From the NCBI GenBank assembly GCA_963826795.1, contig CAWGYT010000004.1, positions 434,001-498,000 of the forward strand: a stretch of 64,000 nt of DNA. Direction: 5' to 3'. Positions 10,247 to 18,865 of the stretch are shown piece after piece. The notes under the pieces were generated by a model. The model worked only from the letters and a program-made list of their open reading frames with translations, searched no databases and had not been told where the DNA came from. The translations under genes were made by a program, and so were the position numbers. This DNA comes from CAWGYT01 sp963826795. GTDB lineage: Bacteria > Planctomycetota > Planctomycetia > Pirellulales > Pirellulaceae. How positions within the stretch are numbered: the stretch's first letter is position 1; each line of letters opens with the position of its first letter.

Positions 10247-11714
10247 ATGACATTCGAGGAACTGAAACGCAATCTGACGCGTCGGCATTTCTTTGCTCAG
10301 GGCGCTCACCTGCTCGGCACCGCCTCGCTCGCGACACTCCTGAGTGACCGCCTGCTGGCCGACGGAAACCGAGCGGATTCCGCAGGTCCCAACTCGGGCA
10401 TGGTCCCGACTCACTTTGCGCCCGAGCGAAGAATGTGATCTATCTGCACATGGTCGGCGGCCCGCCGCAAATGGACATGTTCGATTACAAGCCCGTGATG
10501 GACGAGTGGTTCGACAAGGATCTACCCGAGACGATTCGGATGGGGCAGCGCCTGACCACGATGACCTCCGGCCAGGCTCGATTTCCGATCGCGCCGTCCA
10601 AGTTCAGTTTTCAGCAGTGTGGCAGCTCGGGAATGTGGGTCACGGAACTGCTGCCCTGGACGCGGAAAATGGTCGACGACATGGTCTTCATCCGCAGCAT
10701 GCACACCGAAGCGATCAATCACGAGCCAGCCATCAGTTTCATGCAGACCGGCAATCAGATCTCCGGCCGACCGTGCCTGGGAGCCTGGGCATCGTACGGG
10801 CTCGGGTCGCTGAACGAGAACCTGCCGACGTTCGTCGTGATGGTGGCCCGTTCGACCAATACCGAGCAGGTCCAGGCGATTTCGGCGCGGCTCTGGTCAT
10901 CCGGCTACTTGCCCGGCGAACACGCCGCCACGTCGTTTCGCACCAGTGGCGACCCGATTCTGTTCATCAACAATCCGCCGGGCGTGCCCCGCACCGTCCG
11001 GCGCGAGACTCTCGATGGAGTGAACGCACTGAACGAACTGAACTATCAGTTCCTGGGTGATCCCGAAACGCAAACACGGATCCAACAGTACGAACTCGCG
11101 TTCCGGATGCAAGCAAGCGTTCCTGAGCTGACGGATCTGGCGAGTGAGTCGGAGGCGACCTACGCGATGTACGGTGAAGCGGCACGGGAGCCCGGGACGT
11201 TTGCCAACACCGCGCTGCCTGGCACGGCGGATGGTGGAACGCGGCGTGCGTTTCGTACAGATTTACCACAACAATTGGGACACGCATGCCAACGTGGCCG
11301 GGCGACTGCCGGACCAGTGCCGCGATGTCGACCAGGCGTGCTATGGCCTGATCCAGGACCTGAAACAACGCGGCTTGCTCGACGAAACGCTGGTCATCTG
11401 GGGCGGCGAATTCGGTCGGACGATCTATTCGCAAGGCGGCCTCTCGAAGCAAAACTATGGACGCGACCATCATCCCCGCTGTTTCACCATGTGGATGGCC
11501 GGTGGCGGCACGAAGGGAGGAACGATCTACGGAGCGACCGACGATTTCTCCTACAACATCGTCGAGAATCCGGTCCACGTGCGGGACTTTCACGCGACCG
11601 TGCTGCAAGCTACTGGGCTATGACCACGAACGCTTCAGCTACAAGTACCAGGGCCTGGACCAGCGTTTGACGGGCGTCCTGCCGGCTACCGTCATCGGCG
11701 ACTTGTTGGCGTGA
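10247..11714 (+). CDS. DUF1501 family protein (three frameshifts)
   Basis: A secreted protein of about 489 residues, the usual partner of PSD1 proteins. Start ATG 10247. The N-terminus has a Tat-like signal, TRRHFFAQGAHLLGTASLATLL. The sulfatase-like DUF1501 core follows: HMVGGPPQMDMFDYKP, then FIRSMHTEAINHEPA, and near the end GGEFGRTIYSQGG. The frame changes near 10421-10423 (C-run one short), near 11215-11225 (unresolved) and near 11607-11608 (one A too many). The last fragment ends at TGA 11712-11714 and overlaps the start of the methyltransferase gene by 4 bases. Confidence 0.9.
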
Positions 11715-12532
11715 CGTCGCCGGCGCCGTTACCGCCGAGTCCGGCGCTGGCAGCGGGCCATGCGGTCTACTCGCCGCGCGTCTTGCGTTGGTACGACCTG
11801 CTGGTGCATGGCATCTCGAATCCCTATCTCTGGAGGTGCCCCACCGCCCGCTTGCTTGAACTGTACAATTCGAATCTCTCCGCCAATCATCTCGAGATCG
11901 GGGTCGGGACGGGCTATTTCCTGGACCGAGCCCGATTTCCGACCCGTCGACCGCGACTGGTGCTGATGGATCTGAACGAGCACTGCTTGCAGGCCACGCA
12001 GCGACGCGTTGCCCGATACGTGCCGGAGTCAATTGTGGGAAACGCGCTGGAACCACTCCCGCGCAAGCTGCCGCCGTTTGATTCGGTTGGAATGACCTAC
12101 CTGCTTCACTGTCTGCCGGGCGAGATGAGTTCCAAAGCCGCGGCCTTCGCCACCGCCCGCGACTGCATGACTCCGGCGGGAGTCCTGTTCGGAGCGACGC
12201 TTCTGACCCAGGGCGTGCCCCGCAGTCTCCTGGCACGCGGCGCGATGCAGCTGTATCATCGTCGTGGCATTTTTTCCAACACGCAGGACTCGTTGCAGGC
12301 GCTGAGCCACGCCCTGAGTGACCACTTTCTGGAAGTGGACCTTCAGACTCACGGCTGCGCCGCGCTGTTTCGCGCCAGCCAGCCCAAGCTCGGCGGCAGC
12401 GCGAGGCGATTCGGGAGGCTCGCTCTGCCAGACGCTCTGCCAGACGCTCTGCCAGACGCTCTGCGACCCCCTCACCCGCCCGGCTCCCGCCAGCGGGACC
12501 CGAGCGACCTCTCCCGACCTCGGGAGAGGTGA
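11711..12532 (+). CDS. Class I SAM-dependent methyltransferase
   Basis: 273 residues from GTG 11711, which overlaps the stop of the DUF1501 gene (GTGA). Motif I is LEIGVGTGYFLDRA, followed by an acidic strand end (LVLMDLNEHCL) and a motif IV-like segment, FDSVGMTYLLHCLPG. The substrate is unknown; the fold resembles small-molecule or quinone-type methyltransferases. The last 40 or so residues (LPDALPDALPDAL and the Pro/Arg-rich tail) come from a 12-bp tandem repeat and the start of a family A intergenic element. The true end may therefore be near residue 230, with the tail gained by read-through after a frameshift or by repeat insertion. Confidence 0.8.
   Translation: MTSPAPLPPSPALAAGHAVYSPRVLRWYDLLVHGISNPYLWRCPTARLLELYNSNLSANHLEIGVGTGYFLDRARFPTRRPRLVLMDLNEHCLQATQRRVARYVPESIVGNALEPLPRKLPPFDSVGMTYLLHCLPGEMSSKAAAFATARDCMTPAGVLFGATLLTQGVPRSLLARGAMQLYHRRGIFSNTQDSLQALSHALSDHFLEVDLQTHGCAALFRASQPKLGGSARRFGRLALPDALPDALPDALRPPHPPGSRQRDPSDLSRPRER
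12422..12464. repeat. 12-bp tandem repeat (GCTCTGCCAGAC, about 3.5 copies)
   Basis: Perfect 12-bp units encode the LPDALPDALPDAL tail of the methyltransferase. They abut a family A intergenic element, so this looks like local slippage expansion at the gene end. Confidence 0.85.
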
Positions 12533-12642
12533 CCGGGAGAGGGAGAGGTGACCGGGAGAGGTGATCGGGAGAGGTGACCGGGAGAGGGAGAGGTGACCGG
12601 GAGAGGTAGAGGTGACGGGGAGAGGTGATCGGGAGAGGTGAC
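12470..12642. repeat. Family A intergenic element with 13-14-bp satellite expansion
   Basis: 12470-12533 is a family A copy (CTCACCCGCCCGGCTCCCGC...). From about 12521 its palindromic end, GGGAGAGGTGACC, is repeated about nine times with small variants (GTGATC, GTAGAG). The array ends exactly where the truncated IS4-type transposase reading frame loses similarity. Confidence 0.85.
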
Positions 12643-13489
12643 AGCCGCATGTCCCTTCTCCGACCACCAAACGCATTGGCAACGCGCGGCCAGGCACGTC
12701 ATATTGCTTGCCATCAACGCGTGTTTTGTGAGGACGATGAAGAACAATGTGTGCTTCAGCGACCTCTTGCCGAACCATCTTTCCGTGATACGACGCCTCA
12801 CCGATATCCTGGAAAAGAACTTCTCGATCAAAGTGGTCAGCGATCTCAGAAATCAGCCACGATTCTTCTTTCCAGAGGACCCGACGATCATCAGCGCGGA
12901 CGAGGAACTTGTGTCCCAGTTCATCCCAACGCCGAAAATCACCCAACGAATCACCCTCACGGTCGATGACATGCACAACCCGTCGAGGTAAATTCCAGTT
13001 CTCAACCTCCTCCATGGTGGGTTCAATTTGATCGAGATGATGATCGCCTAGGTGCGGGACATGTTCGGCCGTGCTGTACACCGTATCTGCAGTTTTGACA
13101 TGCATTTGCATCGGAGCCAAAGGACTACCGTTATGAGCGTCAACCAGCAATGCAGTCGTCAGGTCATAGCCAATGTCATTCTCATGCGTGAGTTGCCGAA
13201 GGTCCTGTTTCGCGGTGTGCTTGCTGTAATCCAGCTTGCTCCAATCGTGGACCAAAAGCACAAAATCCGACCGGCTTTGTGCGGCAGCAACACGTCCAGC
13301 CTCCCGAAGAGGCTCGGCAAGAGTGGCCATTTCCACTCGGTCGTTGTTGAAAAAACGCCAAGCCGCCTGCGTTGCTGCGGCCGCCGTTGCCTGACCGGGG
13401 AGCAACGATGGCCCTGCCGCATTTCGCGTTGACGAACTCATATGCTCTTGTACCAACTGGACATAACGCAATTGCAGTCGCCGGTCCAT
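12643..13489 (-). pseudogene. IS4-type transposase, 3' end lost
   Basis: About 280 residues of a DDE transposase of the IS4 type, start ATG 13489. The N-terminal helical region is complete. The first catalytic Asp lies in LLVHDWSKLDYSKHT and the second in VVHVIDREGD. The third acidic residue (the YREK-type E region) and everything after it are missing: the frame runs into the satellite repeat at 12520-12642 and then encodes only repeat-derived Ser/Pro/Leu. No matching terminal inverted repeats are evident. I read it as an inactive remnant, cut either by the repeat expansion or by a deletion whose end the repeat now marks. Confidence 0.85.
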
Positions 13490-13558
13490 CGGCGGTAGTA
13501 AAATCCCATCCAGTAAGGTTTAACACATTCTCGGATTTGTGTAGATACCAATGCCAAC

Positions 13559-13591
13559 GCGGGAGAAGGTGGCCGAAGGCCGGATGAGGGG
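13559..13591. repeat. Family B intergenic element (short copy)
   Basis: Reads CGGGAGAAGGTGGCCGAAGG and continues CCGGATGAGGGG. The same element, inverted, occurs in the cluster at 27535-27955 and at 36042-36090. It lies between the transposase remnant and the hydrolase gene. Confidence 0.75.
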
Positions 13592-13651
13592 GCTCGTTCC
13601 CGTCAGTACGCCCTTCCGGATTGGTTATTCGTTTTTAGGAGATGGAACCAC

Positions 13652-14536
13652 ATGAGACACGTTGGGTGGTCGACGGCAATCGCGGTTGCGATTTCGCTGA
13701 TGTCGCAGATGGGCTGGACGCAAACTTCGCCGCGGCCGTCGATCGAGGCGGACGTTGTGTATGGGCACAAGGACGGGCTTGCGATGACGATGGACGTGTA
13801 TCGACCCGAAGGCGACTTCAACGGCGCGACGATCCTGTTTGTGATGAGTGGCGGTTGGCATTCGAGCTGGGCGCCTCCGGAGCAAGTGCGGCCGTTGTTT
13901 CAGCCGTACTTGGATCACGGTTTCTGTGTGCTTGCCGTGCGGCATGGCAGCAGTCCTCGATACGGCATCCCGGACGCGGTGTCCGATTTGAGGGAGGCAG
14001 TTCGTTACGTTCACCAGCACCAGCGGGAATTGGCGTTGGATGCGAAACGGCTGGGCGTGATGGGGATGAGCGCCGGCGGCCATCTGGCGCTGATGTTGGG
14101 GACAACGGCGGAGGATTCCCCCAGCACTCCCGATGGCGCATCCCAGCAAGCGTCCACCCGAGTGGCCGCCGTGGTGGCACTTGTTCCTCCGACGGACTTG
14201 AGCGTGATGGTTTGGAGTGCGTCGGAATCTTTGCCCGTGTACCGCAACTTTGCCGCGCTGGATCTTCCGCTGGAGGACGCCAAACGCAATTCGCCGTTGC
14301 TGCATGTCACGGCCGATGACGCGCCGTCACTGGTGTTTGTTGGGGGAAAAGACGAGTTGGTTCCTGCGAAGCACGGCCAGTGGATTGAAGCGGCGTTCGA
14401 GCGGGAGCAGGTGCCTCATCAGCTCATCGAATTTCCTGATGCCGGGCACGGATTGGAGGGCGCCGAGAACCAGGCTCGCGTGATCCGTGAAACGATCGCT
14501 TGGTTCGACCAGCACCTGGTCAAGGAAACGCCTTAG
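13652..14536 (+). CDS. Secreted alpha/beta hydrolase (BD-FAE/esterase-like)
   Basis: 294 intact residues. GGAG precedes ATG 13652 by about 10 bases. Residues 1-24 form a signal peptide, so the enzyme probably acts in the periplasm or outside the cell. The oxyanion region is VMSGGWH (about 64-70). The nucleophile elbow is GMSAGG with Ser140; the acid is Asp234 in VGGKDELVP and the base His266 in DAGHG. The architecture is that of carboxylesterases and acyl-aminopeptidase-like lipases (DUF/BD-FAE type). The natural ester substrate cannot be read from the sequence. It stands alone; the next gene is convergent and ends 9 bases away. Confidence 0.88.
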   Translation: MRHVGWSTAIAVAISLMSQMGWTQTSPRPSIEADVVYGHKDGLAMTMDVYRPEGDFNGATILFVMSGGWHSSWAPPEQVRPLFQPYLDHGFCVLAVRHGSSPRYGIPDAVSDLREAVRYVHQHQRELALDAKRLGVMGMSAGGHLALMLGTTAEDSPSTPDGASQQASTRVAAVVALVPPTDLSVMVWSASESLPVYRNFAALDLPLEDAKRNSPLLHVTADDAPSLVFVGGKDELVPAKHGQWIEAAFEREQVPHQLIEFPDAGHGLEGAENQARVIRETIAWFDQHLVKETP

Positions 14537-14545
14537 CGGCTTGCG

Positions 14546-15298
14546 CTACGTCGATGCCGCGAGGTCTCGGAGTCGCTGCAGTTCACGGATCAAGCGGTCT
14601 GCGTCGGGTTGATCGCGATACGTTTGGATTCCCAACTGCAAGACCTGTTCCGCCAGCCCCGCTTCATCTCGCTCGGCCAAACGCCGCGCGATCCGACAAT
14701 AGAGTGCGATCCCCACGTCGCTCGCCGGGTACTTGGCGGAGAACTCGCGCAAAGCCGGCAGCAGACCCTTCGTCGGAGTCGGCGATTGACTCAGCCGATG
14801 AAACAGCCGCAGCGCCGTGGCTACCGCCGCCTCCCGCGGTTTGGCCTCGTCTTCGATCTTCGCGGCTTGGATGAAGAATTCGTCCGCAAAGGCCTCGGCG
14901 TTCATTTCGGCGGCCATGAACCTGCTGCTCAGTTGTAGCAAAGCCGACCACTCCCGCTCGGAAGGAAGGCGGTTCGCATCGGCCTGAATCGTTACATTCA
15001 ACCGTTCCATCTGTTTCAATTGCGCCTGAATCTGCTCGGGTGGAACGGAGACCCGGGTTGATCGCCAACGGCGCAGCGACCGTGCCATTTCAAGATGGCA
15101 TTGCTTGAGCACCGCGAACGGCTCGGCGTCGGTCGCCGGATCGTCGCGGCGTGACGCGGATACGGGGCGCGTCGGCAAGATTCGGCCCAATTCCTGGGGA
15201 TCGAGCCGCGTGAAGTGGTTCGCCGCCAGCGCCAACGCCCCGATGAGCGAAGCGGCCACTAGCGTTCCCAGATGGGACGGCTCGAGACGATTGATCAT
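14546..15298 (-). CDS. Membrane-anchored protein of unknown function, paralogue B
   Basis: 250 intact residues, related along its whole length to the protein at 5592-6341. Start ATG 15298. The N-terminal anchor is SHLGTLVAASLIGALALAAN, followed by FTRLDPQEL. The middle is helical and charged; the C-terminal block (ALYCRIARRLAERDEAGLAE, then QVLQLGIQTYRDQPD) matches paralogue A in spacing and pattern. No known catalytic motif. The anchored topology and helical body suggest a scaffold or envelope role, but that is only inference. The gene is convergent with the hydrolase gene. Confidence 0.8.
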   Translation of the reverse strand: MINRLEPSHLGTLVAASLIGALALAANHFTRLDPQELGRILPTRPVSASRRDDPATDAEPFAVLKQCHLEMARSLRRWRSTRVSVPPEQIQAQLKQMERLNVTIQADANRLPSEREWSALLQLSSRFMAAEMNAEAFADEFFIQAAKIEDEAKPREAAVATALRLFHRLSQSPTPTKGLLPALREFSAKYPASDVGIALYCRIARRLAERDEAGLAEQVLQLGIQTYRDQPDADRLIRELQRLRDLAAST

Positions 15299-15637
15299 AC
15301 AACCCCGCCTTCACTTCGAATCGCCGATCATCTCACTGCCCAAGATGCCACTTGAACTCTATGACAGGTTCGGGTCGCAAGCAAAATATTCCCCGTCCCT
15401 CGATCGCCGGGGATCGTTCGATTCGAAGAATGATTGCCGCCAGGTTATTGCAATCCGTACGTCAGACAAGATGATTGGTCCAGTCGCAGACGGCGAACGG
15501 CACTTGGGGCGGTGTGAGCGTTTGAAATCGTTCACATCCACGTGGGGGTGAGGCGATCTCGACTCATGCGTCATCCCATGATCGTGCAATCCCGGTTTCG
15601 CTGTTCGAATCACAAGTTTAGAGTCAGGGAACGAATC
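15299..15637. other. Non-coding stretch
   Basis: About 340 bases between the divergent paralogue B and transporter genes. It presumably holds both promoters, but I see no convincing -35/-10 pair, operator or structured RNA. The transporter frame extends back to 15542, and ATG codons at 15566 and 15578 are possible starts. Confidence 0.4.
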
Positions 15638-16256
15638 TTGAATCAACGCCTCTTCTTCCGGTCTCTGACCGCGTCGCTGGCAGGATTCCTGTTCGGCTTC
15701 GATACCGTGGTGATCTCGGGTGCGGAGAAGACCATTCAGTCGCTTTGGGAGCTGGGCGACTTTCAGCACGGGCTGGCAATGAGCATGGCCTTGTGGGGGT
15801 ACGGTCATTGGTTCGTCGGTCGGCAGCTGGCCGACGGATCGACTCGGTCGCAAGACGCTGCTCTACATCGGATCATTCGGCTACATCGCGTCGTTGGGAC
15901 TCTGTGCGTGGGCGTTCTTCACCGCGAACTTCGCGATTGTGCCCGGATGCATTTTCGCGTTCATCGCAGCTCACGCCGTCGGTCAGGGTGCGGTGATCTG
16001 GGTGTTCATTTCCGAGATCTTCCCCAATCGACATCGCGCCCAGGGGCAGTCACTTGGCAGTTTCACTCACTGGATCTTCGCGGCGCTCTTGACGCTGTTT
16101 TTCCCCTCAATGGTGACTCTCTTTGAACCTGGCTACGTTTTTGCATTCTTCTGCGGCATGATAGTACTACAGCTTGTCTGGGTCAAAACGATGGTCCCGG
16201 AAACAAAAGGGCGTCCACTGGAGCAAATCGAACATGAACTCGGAATGGCGGAATGA
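15638..16256 (+). pseudogene. MFS sugar porter, internally deleted and frameshifted
   Basis: Two ends of a sugar-porter family transporter joined without the middle. The N-terminus has TM1 with AGFLFGFDTVVISGAE and TM2 ending GTVIGSSVG, then the loop WPTDRLGRK typical of the first half. The next residues, TLLYIGSFGYIASLGLCAWA, belong to the second half (about TM9), followed by the conserved GAVIWVFISEIFPNRHRAQG and PETKGRPLEQIE. The product is about 205 residues against roughly 440 for the family. A G-run at 15795-15799 is one G too long, placing the rest in the next frame. It probably once supplied the GH32 enzyme with fructose or oligosaccharide import. An assembly collapse between the two similar loop motifs is an alternative. 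TTG 15638 is the chosen start; ATG 15566 is possible. Confidence 0.8.
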
Positions 16257-16332
16257 ATCGACGTACAACATCCAATTGGCGCGGAACGAAGACCCAAATC
16301 AATCCACCCACGCGCCGCAGAAAGGCCCCAAG

Positions 16333-18429
16333 ATGACGCCGGCTTCTCGCATCGCCAGCTCACGCCGTTGCTGGGCAGGGTTACTCTCGGTAGCGATCGC
16401 CACGAGCTCGCTCGGTCAGGAGGTGGGACGTCCTGATCTCGTCATCGCCGACTTTGAGGGAGCGAGCTATGACGGTTGGCAAGTCGAAGGCGAGGCGTTT
16501 GGATCGGGACCCGCAAGAGGCACCTTGCTTGACCAGATGGAGGTCCGCGGCTATCGGGGCAACGGCTTGGTCAATACGTTTCGAGGCGGCGATGCCTCCG
16601 TCGGCACCGCCCGCAGTGAGGAGTTCACGATTGAGCGGTCCCGCATCGCGTTTCTGATTGGAGGCGGGACTCACCCGCAGACTCTCGGGATGGAATTGCT
16701 TGTCGAGGGCAAGCCCGTTCGGTCGGCGACCGGGTCGGAGTCAGAAGAGCTGGAATGGAAATCGTGGGACGTCCGAGAGTTTGCGGGCCGATCGGCACGA
16801 CTGCGGATCTTCGATCAAGCAACCGGCGGGTGGGGACACATCAATGTGGACCACATTCTCCAGACCGATCAGACCGACCAGCCCGATCAGACCGACCAGA
16901 CCGAGAAGCCGTTTGACCTTCAGCAGCGGCTTGCCGAGTACCGGACGTCCGCGGACTACCTGAACGAACCATTTCGTCCGCAGGCTCATTTTACGCCCGA
17001 GCTGAATTGGATGAATGACCCCAACGGACTGGTGTTCCACAACGGCGAATACCATTTGTTCTACCAGTACAACCCTGCGGGCAACTCCTGGGGGCACATG
17101 AGTTGGGGACATGCCGTCAGCCGAGACCTGACTCACTGGGAGCACCTTCCACTCGCGATCCCGGAAGTAGACGGAGTGATGGCGTTCAGCGGTTGCTGCG
17201 TTGTCGACCATCAAAACACATCGGGATTCGGCGTTGACAACAAGCCGCCGATGGTGGCCATTTATACGGGGCACGGGCACGGAAAGCAGGTTCAGAATTT
17301 GGCTTACAGCAACGACGACGGTCGCACGTGGACACGGTATGCCCAAAACCCGGTACTCGACGTTAGCAAGCCTGACTTCCGTGACCCCAAAGTCTTCTGG
17401 CATGCCCCGACCCAGCGTTGGGTCATGGTCGTGTCACTCGCCGCCGACAAAATCCTGGTGTTCTACGCGTCCCACGATCTAAAGAATTGGACGGAGCTGA
17501 GCCGTTTTGGTCCTGCCGGCGCGAAAAACAAACCGAATTGGGAATGTCCGGACCTGTTTGAACTGACGGTCGAAGGGGAGGGCGGGAAGAAGCGGTGGGT
17601 CCTGGAAGTCGACATGGGAAGCGGAAGTGTGGCTGGGGGCAGCGGCGGCGAGTACTTTGTGGGGCACTTTGATGGCACGCAGTTCACGGCCATTCAGGAG
17701 GCTCAATGGGTTGACTTCGGGCGAGACTTCTATGCTCCAGTCAGCTGGTCCGACATCCCGGAATCGGACGGAAGACGGATCTGGATTGGCTGGTTCAATA
17801 ACTGGGAAACCTGCCTCTTGCCGACCTCACCCTGGCGCAGCGCGATGTCGATTCCTCGCACCCTAAGCTTGCGTCAGGTGCCGGCCCCCGACGGGAAAGC
17901 GGCTGAGCGGTACACGATGCTGCAGCGCCCCGTCAAAGAATTCCAACAGCTCCGCTCGAGCAACCTTCCGCTTGCCACGGAGGGCGCCACGTGGCCCCCG
18001 GTTGCGGTGACGCAGCCGGGCGAGCTTCGAGATCTGAACTTTGCGCTGGACACAACGTTGTGCCCCGGATCCGCGCGATCGTGTGGATTTCGGATTCGGA
18101 CCGGCCAAGATGAATTCACGGAGATCGGCTATGACCGTGAAACTCGCGCTGTCTACGTTGACCGGCGCAAGTCCGGAAACGTGGATTTTCATCCTTCTTT
18201 TGCCGGTCGACACGAAGCGCCGACCCGACTGATCGATGGCGAAGTGTCACTGCAAATCATTGTGGACCGCTCGTCCATCGAAGTCTTCATCAACGACGGT
18301 GAGGCGGTCATCAGCGACCGGATCTTCCCCAGCAGTCGGCAGCCGGTCGTGGAGGTGTTTACCGGCGACACGTCCGCGCGCGTCACCGACACGACACTGT
18401 ATCCGATGGAGTCGATTTGGCGAAACTAG
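16333..18429 (+). CDS. Secreted GH32 fructan hydrolase (levanase/invertase-like)
   Basis: 698 intact residues from ATG 16333; signal peptide up to about residue 29. An N-terminal beta-sandwich (about 36-176) is followed by a low-complexity DQTDQPDQTDQT linker made by a tandem repeat. The GH32 beta-propeller then starts with WMNDPNG, nucleophile Asp229. The transition-state stabiliser is in FRDPKVF (about 354) and the acid/base Glu in WECPDLFE (about 404). The C-terminal beta-sandwich has RSSIEVFINDGEAVIS. It hydrolyses beta-fructosidic bonds in sucrose, levan or inulin; which one cannot be decided here. It lies 76 bases after the broken transporter gene, a typical sugar-use pair. Confidence 0.93.
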   Translation: MTPASRIASSRRCWAGLLSVAIATSSLGQEVGRPDLVIADFEGASYDGWQVEGEAFGSGPARGTLLDQMEVRGYRGNGLVNTFRGGDASVGTARSEEFTIERSRIAFLIGGGTHPQTLGMELLVEGKPVRSATGSESEELEWKSWDVREFAGRSARLRIFDQATGGWGHINVDHILQTDQTDQPDQTDQTEKPFDLQQRLAEYRTSADYLNEPFRPQAHFTPELNWMNDPNGLVFHNGEYHLFYQYNPAGNSWGHMSWGHAVSRDLTHWEHLPLAIPEVDGVMAFSGCCVVDHQNTSGFGVDNKPPMVAIYTGHGHGKQVQNLAYSNDDGRTWTRYAQNPVLDVSKPDFRDPKVFWHAPTQRWVMVVSLAADKILVFYASHDLKNWTELSRFGPAGAKNKPNWECPDLFELTVEGEGGKKRWVLEVDMGSGSVAGGSGGEYFVGHFDGTQFTAIQEAQWVDFGRDFYAPVSWSDIPESDGRRIWIGWFNNWETCLLPTSPWRSAMSIPRTLSLRQVPAPDGKAAERYTMLQRPVKEFQQLRSSNLPLATEGATWPPVAVTQPGELRDLNFALDTTLCPGSARSCGFRIRTGQDEFTEIGYDRETRAVYVDRRKSGNVDFHPSFAGRHEAPTRLIDGEVSLQIIVDRSSIEVFINDGEAVISDRIFPSSRQPVVEVFTGDTSARVTDTTLYPMESIWRN

Positions 18430-18461
18430 TGCAGCGTTTCAGCGACGAATTGGAGTTGCTT

Positions 18462-18573
18462 CGGGAGGGCGAAGCTCCTGCTGAGCCTTCTTTGACAGCG
18501 TCTTCCGCTCCTGCGGCTCGGCAGGAGCCTCGCCCTCCCGGTGCGCCTGGATCTCACCGGATGTGAGATCCAG
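18462..18573. repeat. Family D intergenic palindromes
   Basis: Two palindromes in series. The first has 26-nt arms at 18462-18487 and 18515-18540 with 24 matching positions (core GGGAGGGCGAAGCTCCTG). The second is a perfect 10-bp stem at 18547-18556 and 18564-18573 (CTGGATCTCA). They lie between convergent genes and could act as a bidirectional terminator. A related arrangement lies at 54819-54897. The rest of 18430-18865 shows no gene. Confidence 0.8.
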
Positions 18574-18865
18574 CAACAAGCGATGGCAAGTTCGAAGACC
18601 CCTGGTTTTCTCAGTCCAACTCACACTCGCAAAGAATCCTTTATGCAACTACAGGGTAAAGCCAAGCAATCAGCTCGTCAATCGACTTGCTTCGTCGAAG
18701 GTAGGGTGGCAGGATCTGAGACGAGTTATTCGACAACCTCGCGGTCACACCCCGGTTCCAACTGACACCAGATCTGCAGATCGCCAGTGGAGGCGTCCTG
18801 AATCGCGACACGGCCGTTATCTTCGGCCTGCGAGGCAATTTGGTCTTCTAGCTCCGGGGCCACCT

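Noticed and set aside
10421..10438. TGA at 10436-10438 as a possible second Sec codon
   Set aside because: The following protein sequence is in a different frame; restoring one C in the run at 10421 removes the stop.
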